Positions 12,484 to 23,795 of a DNA stretch of 64,000 bases are shown piece after piece; positions within the stretch are counted from its first letter, which is position 1, and each line of letters begins with the position of its first letter. A program made the position numbers and the translations under genes. The notes under the pieces are model-generated. The model made no database searches, had not been told where the DNA came from, and saw only the letters and a list, made by a program, of their open reading frames with translations. Source of the stretch: Floccularia luteovirens (lineage: Eukaryota; Basidiomycota; Agaricomycetes; Agaricales; Squamanitaceae); the NCBI GenBank assembly GCA_009739215.1, contig VSJF01000003.1, forward strand, positions 1,922,001-1,986,000. Direction: 5' to 3'.

Positions 12484-13302
12484 ATGTCGATTGACTTGCA
12501 GGAAACAATGTATGTCATCTTATAACTCGTTATACTCATCGGTTCTGTGGTCTAATGTTTTTGAACTGCAAGAAAAGCTATTCGGGATATTCTTCCTATC
12601 ATTGACCCAGAGGAGGATTATCTCACTATAGTTGAAGCAGAGGAGAAGATTTCTGCTAACGATACCAAACGAAAGAAAGAGCTCGAAGAGCTCCATGCTA
12701 CTCTCAAAGGTTCGTTCCTTAGTTCCATAGCTTTCTTGGATAATACAATTAGTTTATTAGCCCAATCTCGAGTCCTTGAGGCTGCAAGAATGTCTGCCAC
12801 CCGCCCCGCATCTGTACCATCTGCAACTAAACATGCAGCGATACTTAATGAACTTGATACCTCACGCCTCTCTCTTGCAAAGGCAATCAGCGACGCAGAG
12901 AGTCTTGCCGGTAACCTCAAAGGAGAACTAGCTGCGCTAGAGGAGGAAGCACGCCAGTTGGAGTTATATGACCCTGCGGCAGAGCATGAGAAGGAATTGG
13001 GTGGTGAAGCGTACGCCGTCGTTCTTTCTCATATATGTTAGATACCAGGCTAAAGGTCAGTGATTAGGTTGCGTTTACAGATCTACAAAGGCCTTGGGTT
13101 TGAACCCATCGTCGACTCAACCGGGAAAGTAACAAAAATGCTAGTCCGTAAGTAAAAACCTAGAAATCTAGCGCTTTCTTCAGCGTTAACTAACATAAAT
13201 GATCTAGAATCACAATCTGGGGACGTCCATACAGTAGATTTCACAACAGGCAAATCGCACCATGAATATACACAACTCTTATGGAAGCTGGCCTCTTCAT
13301 GA
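12484..13302 (+). CDS. SPC24: Kinetochore protein Spc24 (Ndc80 complex)
   Basis: Spc24 pairs with Spc25 at the inner end of the Ndc80 complex and binds Mis12/CENP-T at kinetochores. The first exon (MSIDLQETI) joins across a short intron to AIRDILPIIDPEEDYLTIVEAEE. The middle is a coiled coil (ISANDTKRKKELEELHATLK; LDTSRLSLAKAISDAESLAGNLKGELAALEEEARQLE). The C-terminal globular RWD-like domain is split over small exons: IYKGLGFEPIVDSTGKVTKMLV, then QSGDVHTVDFTTGKSHHEYTQLLWKLASS to the stop. About 200 residues, as expected. The C-terminal motif (YxxLGF...VHTVD...LW) is what identifies it. It runs tail to tail with the CAF-1 gene. Confidence 0.88.
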
Positions 13303-13582
13303 ACAACTCCCTATACTCATCAAAAAGTCTTTTTTCGTGTACGACATATCAATGCAGAGAAGCAAAAATAGAATTTCGATGTGAAAATAACTGCATGGCC
13401 AACATATATATGACCTGTATCATAGTAAGGAAAATATAATACAAGTGTGCTTCTAGCTGTATACTAAGGCTGATTGAAATTAGAACGCGTACTCGTGCTC
13501 CTAATCAATTATTACGCAAATTTTATTTAAGCGACTATGCAAAGAATCCTTGCCTCAATTACTAGTAATGTTATTCAAGATG

Positions 13583-16405
13583 TTAAACTGTTAGACAGCT
13601 TTTCACAGAGGGTTTCACTATCCAAAATTTCTTTTCCTTACACTTCTCTCCTACTTCCCTAACTTTGGCCTCGATAGCTTTTTTCTTCACCTTGTGGACG
13701 CGGAGCTCTTGGTATATCGCCTCCACAAGTAGTATAATACTAGGGGTTTGGAGCTCTGAAATCTTGTCCAAGAGGAACGGCAGATGTGTTGGTGGAAATT
13801 GCGCCTTCTGAGCCGCTGCAGCCCTTTTTGGTGCTGCCGTTGCAGAACCAAGTAAGGTTGATTCTGCTCCATCACCACCGGGGTTAGCAAGACGGTCGGG
13901 AAGCGGTGGAACTGCGAAAATAGCATCATTCGCTTTTGCATTTGCAGCCTTCTTAGCATTTGCGCTTGCTTTCTTGTCTTCTATGCAGGTCGAAACAAAC
14001 TTGAAGGGATCAATAGGGAAAGGGGTATCTGGCCACAATGATTCAGCAAGTCATTGATATTCAAGTGACGACTGAGCTTACCATTGAAGAACTGTATACG
14101 ATAAGTTTTGAAAGGGTCATAATCAACTTCTCCAATTCGTGTCTCCCAGCAAGGCCCTTTGGTAAATGGGACGAGAGGAATAACAACTTTTCTCTTCTTC
14201 CCAAGTTTCTTCTCACCATCGTCCGCTTTGCGTTTTGTAGGTCGGAATGCAGGGATATCTAGTAAAGGAGGACTCAAGTCCCGTTCCTCTGGAGGAATCT
14301 CAACCACTTCGTCGTCATCTACCAGCCAACTGTCCAAGTCCGAATCACGTCCTTCATCTTCGCCATCCTCATCTTCTCCGTCTTCTGCTACATCATCTGC
14401 ATCTCCAACTGGTTCCTCTTCCCATTCTTCTCCACTGTCATAACTATAATCGATGTTTATCATATCCTTTTTGAAAGGAGTACGGGGACCGATAACTAGT
14501 GAATTGCGTGTCCATGTACCAAAATATCCGGGACGACGGTCATCATCAAAAATTAAGGCTTTAGCTGGAAAGGCAGAGCGATCGCGTAGTTTAGACAGAT
14601 GAGAGCGGACAAGCGAGGTGTCCCCCGTTATTTCAGCTTCTGAGACTTGTGTCATGATTTCCCGGACACCAATTGGATGATAAGTCTTATATCGTAGCGA
14701 AGTAGGATTTTTTCGATTTCCACTTGACGAATCAGCCGACGCAGGCATTCGGCTCAAGATTGACTGAAGACGTGCTAAAGGTGCAATTAGACTCAAATCG
14801 TATGTCAGTATTTTTGGATTTACCTTGTGCGGTCATGGAAGATAGATCGTCAAGTAGAACAGGATTTTGCATCTCTACATCTCTAGTGGTTGTAGGACTA
14901 TCCTCATCAATGTCAATGATGATTACATCGTCTTGAAGTTTGCCTTGCTGTTTATTCGAAAGAAACCAATTGATAGGAGCAAGGGTTGAGCCTTTTTTGA
15001 GTACGAATGGCTTGAATGTTTTCTCAAATTCAGTCCGTATCGTAGATGGACCAGCTGCACTGCTGTCATTCTCCTTTAGGGCTTTCGATTTTGCGAAGAA
15101 ACTTGTCATGATGGAGCGCGATTTCTCCTGTGCATCTTTTAACTTCTTCTCTTTGTCAGCTTTGGCGGCTTTCTTTTCGATTCTTTCCTTCTCCTGTGGG
15201 CATTATCAATTGTCTGACATTCATTCGGGGGAATAACATGAGAAATCCGCTTACCTTAACCAGTTTCTCAGGGTCCTGCGATTTTTTGGGAGGATTGGGT
15301 TTTCCGATACTCCCTGGCTGCTATAATGTATTTTTGGATGGTTAGTGCTTCTAGTCTTATTTCAGCAGGCCACACTGACCGAATCGACTTCTTCAGTGTG
15401 CTTATCGCTCATATTGTGAGTAGGGGTTTTCGGGAGGTCATTAGCAGAAGCTTGTTCTGGTTGCCCAACAGCCGTCGATGTCTTGGAATTTGCTTTGGGG
15501 TCAAATATCCGGTCCTTTTCTTCTTCAGACAACGCATCAAATAGCGTCTTCAGATCCTGTTTCGCCTAGGAGACTCTTGTTTGTAGTGTTCATTGTTTAC
15601 ATGTTGATGATCACATACTTGAATCCTTTCTGCTTGCCGAATTTCAGCCTTTTCACGCCCGTTCTTTGGTAACCATTCACGATGTTCTGCTTTCACCTCC
15701 CAACGCCATATACAGACTGCAGCAGGAGTTTTCCCACCATTTTGAGCTTCCAACCCATAGTTGTTTCTAGACAGGATGGATTTGATAGATGTCTCCACGA
15801 CTTTTAATGGAAGGGCGGCAGTTATACGTGATGACTTTGCTGTGTCATCTGGATGTGCGTCCTCATCTTGAACGGGTAGTAGTTCTTGACGGATATACTT
15901 CGACAGCGCAGGAAGCGACTTGTCACTAAGGTAGCATTAAGTCTGTGTGGTTGAGTTGTATAATTGAAAATCACCTCTCATGTGCTAACTTCGCAATAAG
16001 CGGTTTATGGTCTTCAGGAATGGCTGATAAGGGGGGCTCATCCTTTTCGATACGTTGTTCGAGCATTTCACGAAACTTTACGATTTCTGAAGTGTATGAG
16101 TACGACTGACACCAACATAGCACGAGGGCAGTTACCTTGAAGTGTTTCTGACTGCTTCTCAAATGACGTGATTTTTTGCTTGAAATTAACCTTTCCATTC
16201 TTGAGCTCGACAAGGAAGACCCTGTCCCGTTTCTCTATCACCAAAAGACGCGTTAGGAAGCTGGTGAATTGAATAAAACACGGTACACTAACGTTGTGAG
16301 CTGGGTCCTGTTTCTCCATTCGCTACATGATTCGTTGTCAGCATGTTTATAGCATGTAGAAGTATGATCAGGAATTTTGCCTTTGTTTACATCAGAGCCT
16401 GACAT
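13583..16405 (-). CDS. CAC1: Chromatin assembly factor 1 large subunit (Cac1/p150-like)
   Basis: CAF-1 deposits H3-H4 behind the replication fork through PCNA. The diagnostic block is in the exon ending about 14480: KALIFDDDRRPGYFGTWTR...IGPRTPFKKD, then DYSYDSGEEWEEE and a long acidic stretch of Asp/Glu, the histone-binding ED region. Upstream is a lysine/glutamate-rich KER-like segment (about 15240-15120), followed by SRSIMTSFFAKSK, a degenerate PCNA-binding motif, and FEKTFKPFVLKKGSTLAPINWF. The C-terminal winged-helix region is the last exon (FPPTHLPFLLDKISELQTPSIILLVEAIYQELRVHKVKKKAIEAKVREVGEK). ATG 16405 gives MSGSD, then an intron of about 69 bp. The start is divergent from RFC2 with 152 bp between. 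Confidence 0.9.
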
Positions 16406-16557
16406 TTCTACCAGAGGAACCTTTCATGCAGATGCAGGTCGTTTGGGTCCAAGACGTATAGCTTGCCGCTGAATCGAATCACCAAGAAAGACCGCCCACT
16501 CCGTGAGAATTTGGACACGACGTGACCTAAATTGCTGTCACGCGTTTGTGACATGAA
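16406..16557. promoter_or_regulatory. Short divergent promoter shared by CAC1 and RFC2, with an MCB-like ACGCGT
   Basis: Only 152 bp separate the two ATGs. An ACGCGT hexamer lies at 16540-16545. This is the MluI cell-cycle box bound by MBF (Mbp1-Swi6) at G1/S genes in other fungi. Both flanking genes act in S phase, which makes the match suggestive. It is only 12 bp before the RFC2 ATG, and ACGCGT also occurs elsewhere in the window, so chance is not excluded. Confidence 0.4.
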
Positions 16558-17939
16558 ATGTCTTTCTTTGCTGCAAGAACTACTAATTCAAACAAATCTG
16601 CCAATAAAGTTGCTGCTGCTGCCCCAGCTTCACAACCATGGGTCGAGAAATAGTCGGTCATCACAAAATTCTTGATTCTTTGCGTAACTGACGCCTTGGG
16701 TAGCCGTCCGAAAACAATAGATGAGGTTTCCGCTCAAGAACATACAATCGCTGTTCTCCAAAAAACTCTGACTTCCACGAATGTATGCATCCAATTTCAA
16801 CATTATATATATCTAATCTTTGCGCTTAGCTACCGCATATGCTCTTCTACGGTCCTCCGGGAACTGGAAAAACATCGACAATTCTAGCACTATCACGCCA
16901 ACTTTTCGGGTAAGCGAAAAAGAGTTCTAGATGGCACGCATCTGACGACCCTCATGGTAGACCAGACAACTTTAGAAACAGAGTGCTAGAGTTGAACGCG
17001 TCAGACGAACGTGGGATCAACATAATCCGTGAAAAGGTCAAGGACTTCGCGCGTCAGACGCCTCGAGCACAAGCTGTTTCTTCTGATGGAAAGAATTACC
17101 CTTGCCCACCATATAAAATTATCATTCTCGACGAGGCAGACTCGATGACTCAAGACGCACAAGGTGCTCTGCGTCGTATCATGGAAACCTATGCTCGAAT
17201 AACGAGATTCTGTCTTGTATGCAACTATGTTACGAGGTATGGAACACATCACCAAAATTTTTTTTCCCGGGCAATTAATAATTATTCCTTAGAATCATAG
17301 AACCTCTAGCTTCCCGCTGCTCCAAATTTCGTTTCACCCCCTTGGACTCGTCATCCTCTTCATCAAGATTAGCGCAAATAGCATCTATAGAAAACATTGA
17401 CGTCAGCCCTCCTGTTATTGAAGCTCTCATAGCAGCTTCTGCGGGGGACATGCGTCGCGCAATTACATATCTACAATCAGCATCCCGCTTATCATCATCC
17501 ACAAACCCTACCATCCCTATAACACCAACTGATATACAAGAAATTGCTGGTGTTGTCCCCGATTCCGTCATTCGTGATTTTGCAGAAGTATCAGGCATCG
17601 AAATGGAAAACGGAATGGATGTTGACGACTTGCAACAAGAAAAGGGAACCTCTTTTCAGCGCATACAGAAGAAAGTTAAATATCTTATGAGGGAAGGATT
17701 TTCGGCAACTCAGATACTATCTCAGGTATGGATAGGTTATCATTTTTATTTATTCATTGACATTGACTTTGAGAAAGCTTCATGACCTTGTTGTTCTCCA
17801 TCCAACCTTAAATGGCCGACAAAAATCGGATTGTGCTTTAGTGTTCGCAGAGGCTGACAAGGCTCTCTGTGACGGGGCAGACGAAGAATTGTGGGTGCTA
17901 GAAGTAGGAACCCGAGTACATAAAGCGGTGTCGTCATGA
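16558..17939 (+). CDS. RFC2: Replication factor C small subunit (yeast Rfc2 / human RFC4 type)
   Basis: This is a subunit of the AAA+ clamp loader that opens PCNA onto primed DNA and also serves the checkpoint and cohesion RFC variants. After a short N-tail ([13 protein letters not shown]) comes [14 protein letters not shown], the Walker [24 protein letters not shown], Walker [37 protein letters not shown] with the SRC arginine finger, and the C-terminal collar ([30 protein letters not shown]). The order and spacing fit human RFC4 and yeast Rfc2 better than the other subunits. An extra Ser run (DSSSSSSRL, about 17345) lies after the SRC motif. Six or so short introns, including one that splits YRPK near the start. 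Confidence 0.95.
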
Positions 17940-18158
17940 CAGACAGTAGTCACTTTTAACCATGGGTTTTTAACTTGTAATGTGGCTAGATTGTAATTTT
18001 AACTGCATATCATTGCCATATCTATGATATTACATATACCGAAGACAGTCGTGTAAGGTCAGTCATAATATTTCATTTTGATATGGAAAAGACAAGAAAT
18101 AAGTGCAACGGCATGCAAAAACAGAGATGAACATGGAAAAGCGTATATTTTGGGCAGT

Positions 18159-20440
18159 TTACCGGATACCAGCAGTTGCCTTTTGAAGCGCACGTTTGAT
18201 ACCAAGTTGTGCCTTTTTAAGCTCATCAGCAGTTGAATCCTCGATCTCCAATTTCTCAAGAGCACGGGCAAGTTCGGCTTCGACTTGAGACTTGGCACCA
18301 CGCTTGAGTTTCATTCCGATTTCGGGCGATGTGATAGTACTCTCCACTTGTTGAATGTAAGTCTCGAGATCAGACTTGGCTTCATGGCGGGCAGAGAACT
18401 CCTTGTCAAAGGCTTTGAACTGTTCAGCATCTTTAATCATCTGGTCGATCTCAGCCGACGATAGGCGTCCAACGGAATTGGTGATGCCTATACGCATATA
18501 TCAAAAAAATTATTCCAACGCATGAATTGAAACCACTGACTGATAGAAGCTTTGCGGCCGGAAGCACGGTCCATCGCCGAGACCTTTAGAAGACCATTGG
18601 CGTCAACCTCGAAGGTTGTGACCAATTCAGCCTGACCACGTGGCATGGGTGGAATACCAGTGAGTTCAAACTCTCCGAGGAGACGGTTGTCACGACATTG
18701 TGTACGTTCGCCCTCGTAACTGACGAAAGGTAAGGATCAGAAACTCAGAAAGTATGGAAGCAGGAACTTACACAGGGAAGGTAACAGTTGTTTGGTTATC
18801 CTCAACAGTGGTGAATACTCTTGACTTGTTGGTAGGAATAGGGGTGTTACGGGGCACAACGACACCGAAGACATCACCTTGCATGGCAACACCAAGAGAG
18901 AGCGGGGCAACATCAAGAAGGAGGAGATCCTTGGTTTGCTCGGATGTTTGACCAGTAAGAACAGCTGCCTGAACAGCGGCACCATAGGCGACAGCTTCAT
19001 CCGGGTTGATGGACTTGTTCAATTGACGACCTCCAAAGTATTCCGATACAAGGGCTTGGATCTTAGGAATACGAGTGGAGCCTCCAACGAGGACTATGTC
19101 ATCAACCTTCTCACGAGCCATCTTGGCATCCTTGAGGACCTTTTCTACCGGCTCTAGTGTTGATTTGAACAATACAGCATTGATTTCCTCGAAACGGGCA
19201 CGGGTAATATTGGCGGAGAAATCTTCACCCTGTGATGTAGATTGTTAACCGCTAGATACCTAGATAAAAAGGATATCAACAAACCTGGAAGAGAGAATCA
19301 ACTTCAACAGTTGTTTGAGTAACACTGGAAAGTGTTCGCTTGGCACGCTCGCAAGCACTACGAAGACGTCTCAGCGCACGAGGGTCTTCAGAGATATCTA
19401 ATTTAGTCTTTCTCTTAAACTCGTTCTTGAAATGTTCCAAGAGAGTGTTATCGAAGTCCTCTCCACCCAAATGGGTGTCACCAGCAGTTGCCTTGACAGC
19501 AAACACACCACCACTGATGTTAAGGAGCGAAACATCGAAAGTGCCTCCTCCAAGATCGAAAATGAGGACATTTTTCTCAGCCTTGCTTTGACGGTCAAGA
19601 CCATAAGCAATTGCAGCTGCAGTAGGTTCATTGATGATACGAAGAACATCAAGGCCAGCAATAGCACCGGCATCTTTTGTTGCTAACCGTTGAGAGTCGT
19701 TGAAGTAAGCAGGAACACTAAAACATCAAGATGAGCAATGCGATCATTTAATTACAGAAAACATTGAATACACACGTGACCACAGCCTTCTTCACGGTCT
19801 TTCCGAGTTTAGCCTCAGAAATTTCCTTCATTTTTGTAAGGACCATAGATGAAATTTCCTGAGGGCTGAATGTTTTGTCCTCGTTCATATATTGCACTTT
19901 GATCAGAGGAGATCCATCTTTCTCGATAACCTCAAATGGCCAGTGGGTCATGTCCTGTTCAGAAGCTGAATAAACTAATCAATTAAATATCGATATCAGT
20001 TTTTCCGACCTTCTTAACATCGGGATCGCTAGGAAAGGAATCGCAGCATAAATAAACAGATATATATTTTGAATTCAATGACACTCACTCAAATCTGCGG
20101 CCAATAAGACGTTTGGCATCGAAGACAGTGTTGCGTGGGTTCATGGCAGCCTGATTCTTAGCGGCATCACCGATCAGGCGTTCTTCAGAAGCAAATGCAA
20201 CATATGACGGTGTTGTACGGTTCCCCTCTATATGCAAGATCAGATAAGCATATATACTTTTTCAGATTCATTACTAACGGTCATTTGCAATGATCTCAAC
20301 TCGATCGTTTTGCCATACACCAACACATCTGTAGAGATAAAGAAATGTATTTACATCAATTCCACACTAACAGTGAAAACGTACGAGTATGTTGTGCCGA
20401 GATCGATACCAACGGCGCCATCAAACAAGTCTTCAGCCAT
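18159..20440 (-). CDS. SSB1: Ribosome-associated Hsp70 of the Ssb class
   Basis: Ssb binds translating ribosomes with the RAC co-chaperone and folds nascent chains. The N-terminal ATPase domain has the Hsp70 signatures [14 protein letters not shown] start ([20 protein letters not shown]), [14 protein letters not shown] and [13 protein letters not shown]. The substrate-binding domain contains [13 protein letters not shown]. Ssb rather than Ssa is indicated by the C-terminal half: [75 protein letters not shown]. The protein ends KATAGIR with no EEVD tail. About 610 residues in roughly nine exons. The ATG at 20440 lies head to head with the uS2m gene, 178 bp away. Confidence 0.95.
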
Positions 20441-20618
20441 TTTTTTGGTATAACGGAATTGAAAAAGAAGAGGGAGAGATGAGAAAAGGGACGGAAGTTG
20501 GTGGTGGTAGTGGTGAAGGACTCAGGAGAAGAAAAAAAAAATCGATGGGTGATGTAAGCACGGGCCTTGGAATTTTGCACAGCCACTTCCACTTAACTAT
20601 TTTCTGTTGCTCCTTCTT
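20441..20618. promoter_or_regulatory. Divergent promoter between SSB and mitochondrial uS2m
   Basis: 178 bp between opposite start codons. The SSB side is purine-rich (GAAAAAGAAGAGGGAGAG-like). I find no clear heat-shock element (alternating GAA/TTC), in line with Ssb genes being co-regulated with ribosomal genes rather than heat-induced. Confidence 0.4.
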
Positions 20619-21603
20619 ATGTTTATGCAGCCAGTCGTCCGGCCATGGTTTGCAACCCTCAAACGATCCTCGTACAGAGGTATCGAAAGGCATTGCCGGA
20701 TCCTAGGCTCTCGCTCAATTTCAGCTCAGAGCAATGATCAATCACAACTGAACACAGTCGAAGATTGGGATAAGTTCAGACAAAAGCGAAAAGATGTTTC
20801 TAACTTGAGTAGGTTTGCAACTTATTGGAAAATTTGGGGGATTGACGTTGCTCCTGCCTACAGTGAATACACTTTCTGAGTATGGCTCGACACAAAATTC
20901 TCGGAATACATTTAAAATGAGAGATACTCTACATAAACCCGCTGCACAAGCAACAATATCTTCACTCCTCGCTGCAGGCGCACATTTCGGACATGCATCA
21001 ACTCGTATGAACCCAAATTTTGTGCCATATGCATACGGCACCCGTGCAGGGATCACTATCATTGATCTTGACCACACTCTACCATTACTTCGACGTGCTA
21101 CCAACCTTGTTCGTGCGGTCGCTCGTGCTGGTGGCCAAATTCTTTTTATTGGCACCCGATCAGACCTCCGACCTGTTGTTCAAAAAGCAGCAGAGAGACT
21201 AGGATCACAGGGTTTCCATGTCGGAGAACGTTGGCTACCAGGGACTCTAACAAATAAACGACAATTTTTTGGACAAGAGGTCGTGGAGAATACCCAAGTC
21301 GTGCCGGATCTCGTGGTGGTTTTGAACCCTCTACAAAATATGATCGCTATTCATGAATGCGCCATCGAACGTGTCCCAACCATTGGCATTATCGACTCTA
21401 ACGTGGACCCACGCATTGTTATGTATCCTATACCAGCTAATGATGAAAGCCCACGAACGGCAGAAGTCATCGCAGGTGTATTGAGTATTGCAGGAAGAGA
21501 GGGTGTTGCAATGCATGCTAGAGAAGAAGAGGAAAAGGCAAGAGCACAAGCCAAGCAGCGGCGATTGCAGCCGTCGAACTCTAATTGGTCCCGAAAATCC
21601 TAA
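20619..21603 (+). CDS. MRP4: Mitochondrial small ribosomal subunit protein uS2m
   Basis: This is the mitochondrial homologue of bacterial RpsB, at the head-body junction of the small subunit. The N-terminus is basic and hydrophobic without acids (MFMQPVVRPWFATLKRSSYRG), as for a mitochondrial presequence. One intron (about 20812-20865) follows SNL. The S2 domain starts at ATISSLLAAGAHFGHASTRMNP (the GAHFGH motif), continues with GQILFIGTRSD, ERWLPGTLTN, PDLVVVLNP and AIHECAIERVPTIGIIDSNVDPRIVMYPIPANDE. A Lys/Arg-rich tail closes it. About 309 residues. ATG 20619 or 20625 is the start; no in-frame ATG lies upstream. The gene converges with TRP2, with 34 bp between stops. Confidence 0.93.
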
Positions 21604-21637
21604 TTATCTATATATCATACAATATAACCTAGGAAGA

Positions 21638-23439
21638 CTAATTGCCCTGCTGAATCCCGTTTTGTTGAATTTGATACCAATAATCTGATTGATGATGATT
21701 ATGAGCAAGGTAAACTGAACGAAAGGGAAGACATATACTGACGCTCTGCTGCTTCCAGGGCTCTCACATTGCCTCGAAGTTTGTTGATTGTTTCCTGATA
21801 CTCGTCTTCCTCTACGCTATCATAAACAATTCCGCCTCCCGCTTGTAGATAAGCAACGCCATTCTTAAATGTCATTGTTCTGATCGCTATGCAGGTGTCC
21901 ATTTCATCATTCGCGAAATCGAAACGTCCAACAGCTCCTGCATAAACGCCTCGCTTCTCCTTCTCTAAAGACGAGACGATTTCAATAGCTTTGATTTTGG
22001 GAGCTCCCGAAACAGTTCCAGCTGGGAAAATGGAGCGAAACGCGTCGAACCTAACTCAGGAGTATTAGTTGACGCGACGAAAAATAACAATAGTAAAACA
22101 CACCGATTCAAACCACTTCTGAGTGTGCCCGAAACTTGTGAAGTCAAATGAATGACATGACTGAATTTCTCCACCCTCATGAGGTGGTCGACCTTGACAG
22201 TTTTTGGTTGGCAAACACGATTCACGTCGTTTCTTGCCAAATCTACGAGCATAATATGTTCTGCTCGATCTTTTTCCGAGTTGAGCAACATCTGCCCAAG
22301 TTTCTCGTCCTCTGCCAGAAAATATTATGATATGAATATAAGAAACTTTTGGAGAATTCCAACCTTCTGGTGTCTTCCCTCGTTTGATAGTGCCAGCTAT
22401 CGCGTGATTGAAGACAACATTCCTTTCGACTTTGCATAGTGTTTCCGGACTTGCTCCGACAATTTGCAGGTCCCCACAATCAAGGTAGAACATGTAAGGA
22501 GAGGGGTTGACCTGACGCAGATGTCTATATGCATTGAAAGGATGGAGATCGGTCTGACGGGATAACCTTTGTGATGGGACCGCTTGAATGATATCTCCAG
22601 CAATGATATGCTTTTTGAGCTGAGTGACAAACCCTTCGTACCCTTCTTTGCCAACATTAGAGATACATTCTCTGCCTACAGAAACAGGAGGCTGTACTGG
22701 TTCTGGAGTCACGTTCCCCAGCAGAATTTTAGCAAGCCTCCGAGCTTTCGAAACAGCAGTCTGGTAGACGAAGGCAAGATTCGCTGATGCCGTGTTGTTA
22801 GGGCTGAACACATGGGAAACCACCTTGAGAGTTTGGGATATATGGTCATAGATAAGAAGTGTATCGACAAGCATAAAGAGAGCTTCCGGTATTCCCAGAG
22901 GGTCGTTGAGTTCACATTTCGTCTTGGGCTCGAAATACTGAATACAATCATATGAAACATATCCAATGGCACCTCCAGTAAATGTCGGGACTTCAGGGAG
23001 CTTAACATATTGATGAAGTGACAATTCTTTTTGGAGGATGACGGTAGGGTCTCCTGTATTCTCTTCTCCTGGGCCAGTCTTGATTATCTTTAGTGGATCT
23101 GACAAGGACGCATTCAGATGATATTAATCAGTATCTCGAAGGGTCATCGAACTCTCACCTGCACCAATAAAACTATATCGAGCTACATTCTCACCTCCTA
23201 CGACAGACTCAAGGAGGAAGCTATACTTTGAATCTTTCGCGATTCGAAGATAAGCCATGCATGGCGTGATCAGATCGGCTGGCAATTCGACATAGACTGG
23301 TACACAGTTGCCTCGTTTCTCATGAACAATTAGTTGCTCAACAGTTGCAAGCGAAGGAAAAGCAGGAAGTTTCTTGCAATAAGAGTTAGTATAGCTTTTA
23401 GGATGCACAACAGCGTGAAACACATACGTTGGGATCCAT
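21638..23439 (-). CDS. TRP2: Anthranilate synthase component I (TrpE)
   Basis: This enzyme converts chorismate to anthranilate, using ammonia from the TrpG glutaminase partner, at the first committed step of tryptophan synthesis. Exon 1 is tiny (MDPN), then [15 protein letters not shown]. The feedback motif LLES appears in [21 protein letters not shown]. The catalytic domain has [104 protein letters not shown] and [12 protein letters not shown]. The last exon, after an intron of about 70 bp, gives [15 protein letters not shown]. About 520 residues, full length. Head to head with SHQ1, 356 bp away. Confidence 0.96.
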
Positions 23440-23795
23440 GATGAGAAACGATGTAAAGAGAAGGTATAGCAATTTTAAGTGGTGACAGACAAGTTATAAT
23501 AAGGTGGTGAACTAGTGTTGATGGTGTTGGACCATTTCCGTTATGTATCTTGTTTCTACAAGCCGACTAGCAGTCAGTTGTTCGGTGACAAAAGTCTTTT
23601 GCAGCTGCTCCAATCAACATCATCTTCAACTCAACCTCGCACTCTCTAAAGCACCTGTGCATATTCATCACACTGATCGTCCACACTGATCGCAATCCCA
23701 GCGACGAATAAAGCATAAACAGCAGCTTGGACTCGCTTGGACTCGCTTGATACATTCCCGATCATCATTTTGACAGTCCTAACTCAAAATCAATC
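23440..23795. promoter_or_regulatory. Divergent promoter between TRP2 and SHQ1
   Basis: 356 bp between opposite ATGs. I looked for a Gcn4-type TGACTC site, expected for an amino-acid gene, and found none that is perfect. A near-perfect direct repeat, CTTGGACTCG / CTTGGACTCG, lies at about 23729-23748. Confidence 0.4.

Noticed and set aside
7110..13490. Other ACGCGT hexamers (near 7115 and 13486)
   Set aside because: A 6-base palindrome is expected many times in 64 kb; no S-phase gene context at these sites.
14159..14443. Ser/Pro-rich plus-strand frame inside the CAF-1 gene
   Set aside because: It is the antisense shadow of the acidic Asp/Glu codons of CAC1.
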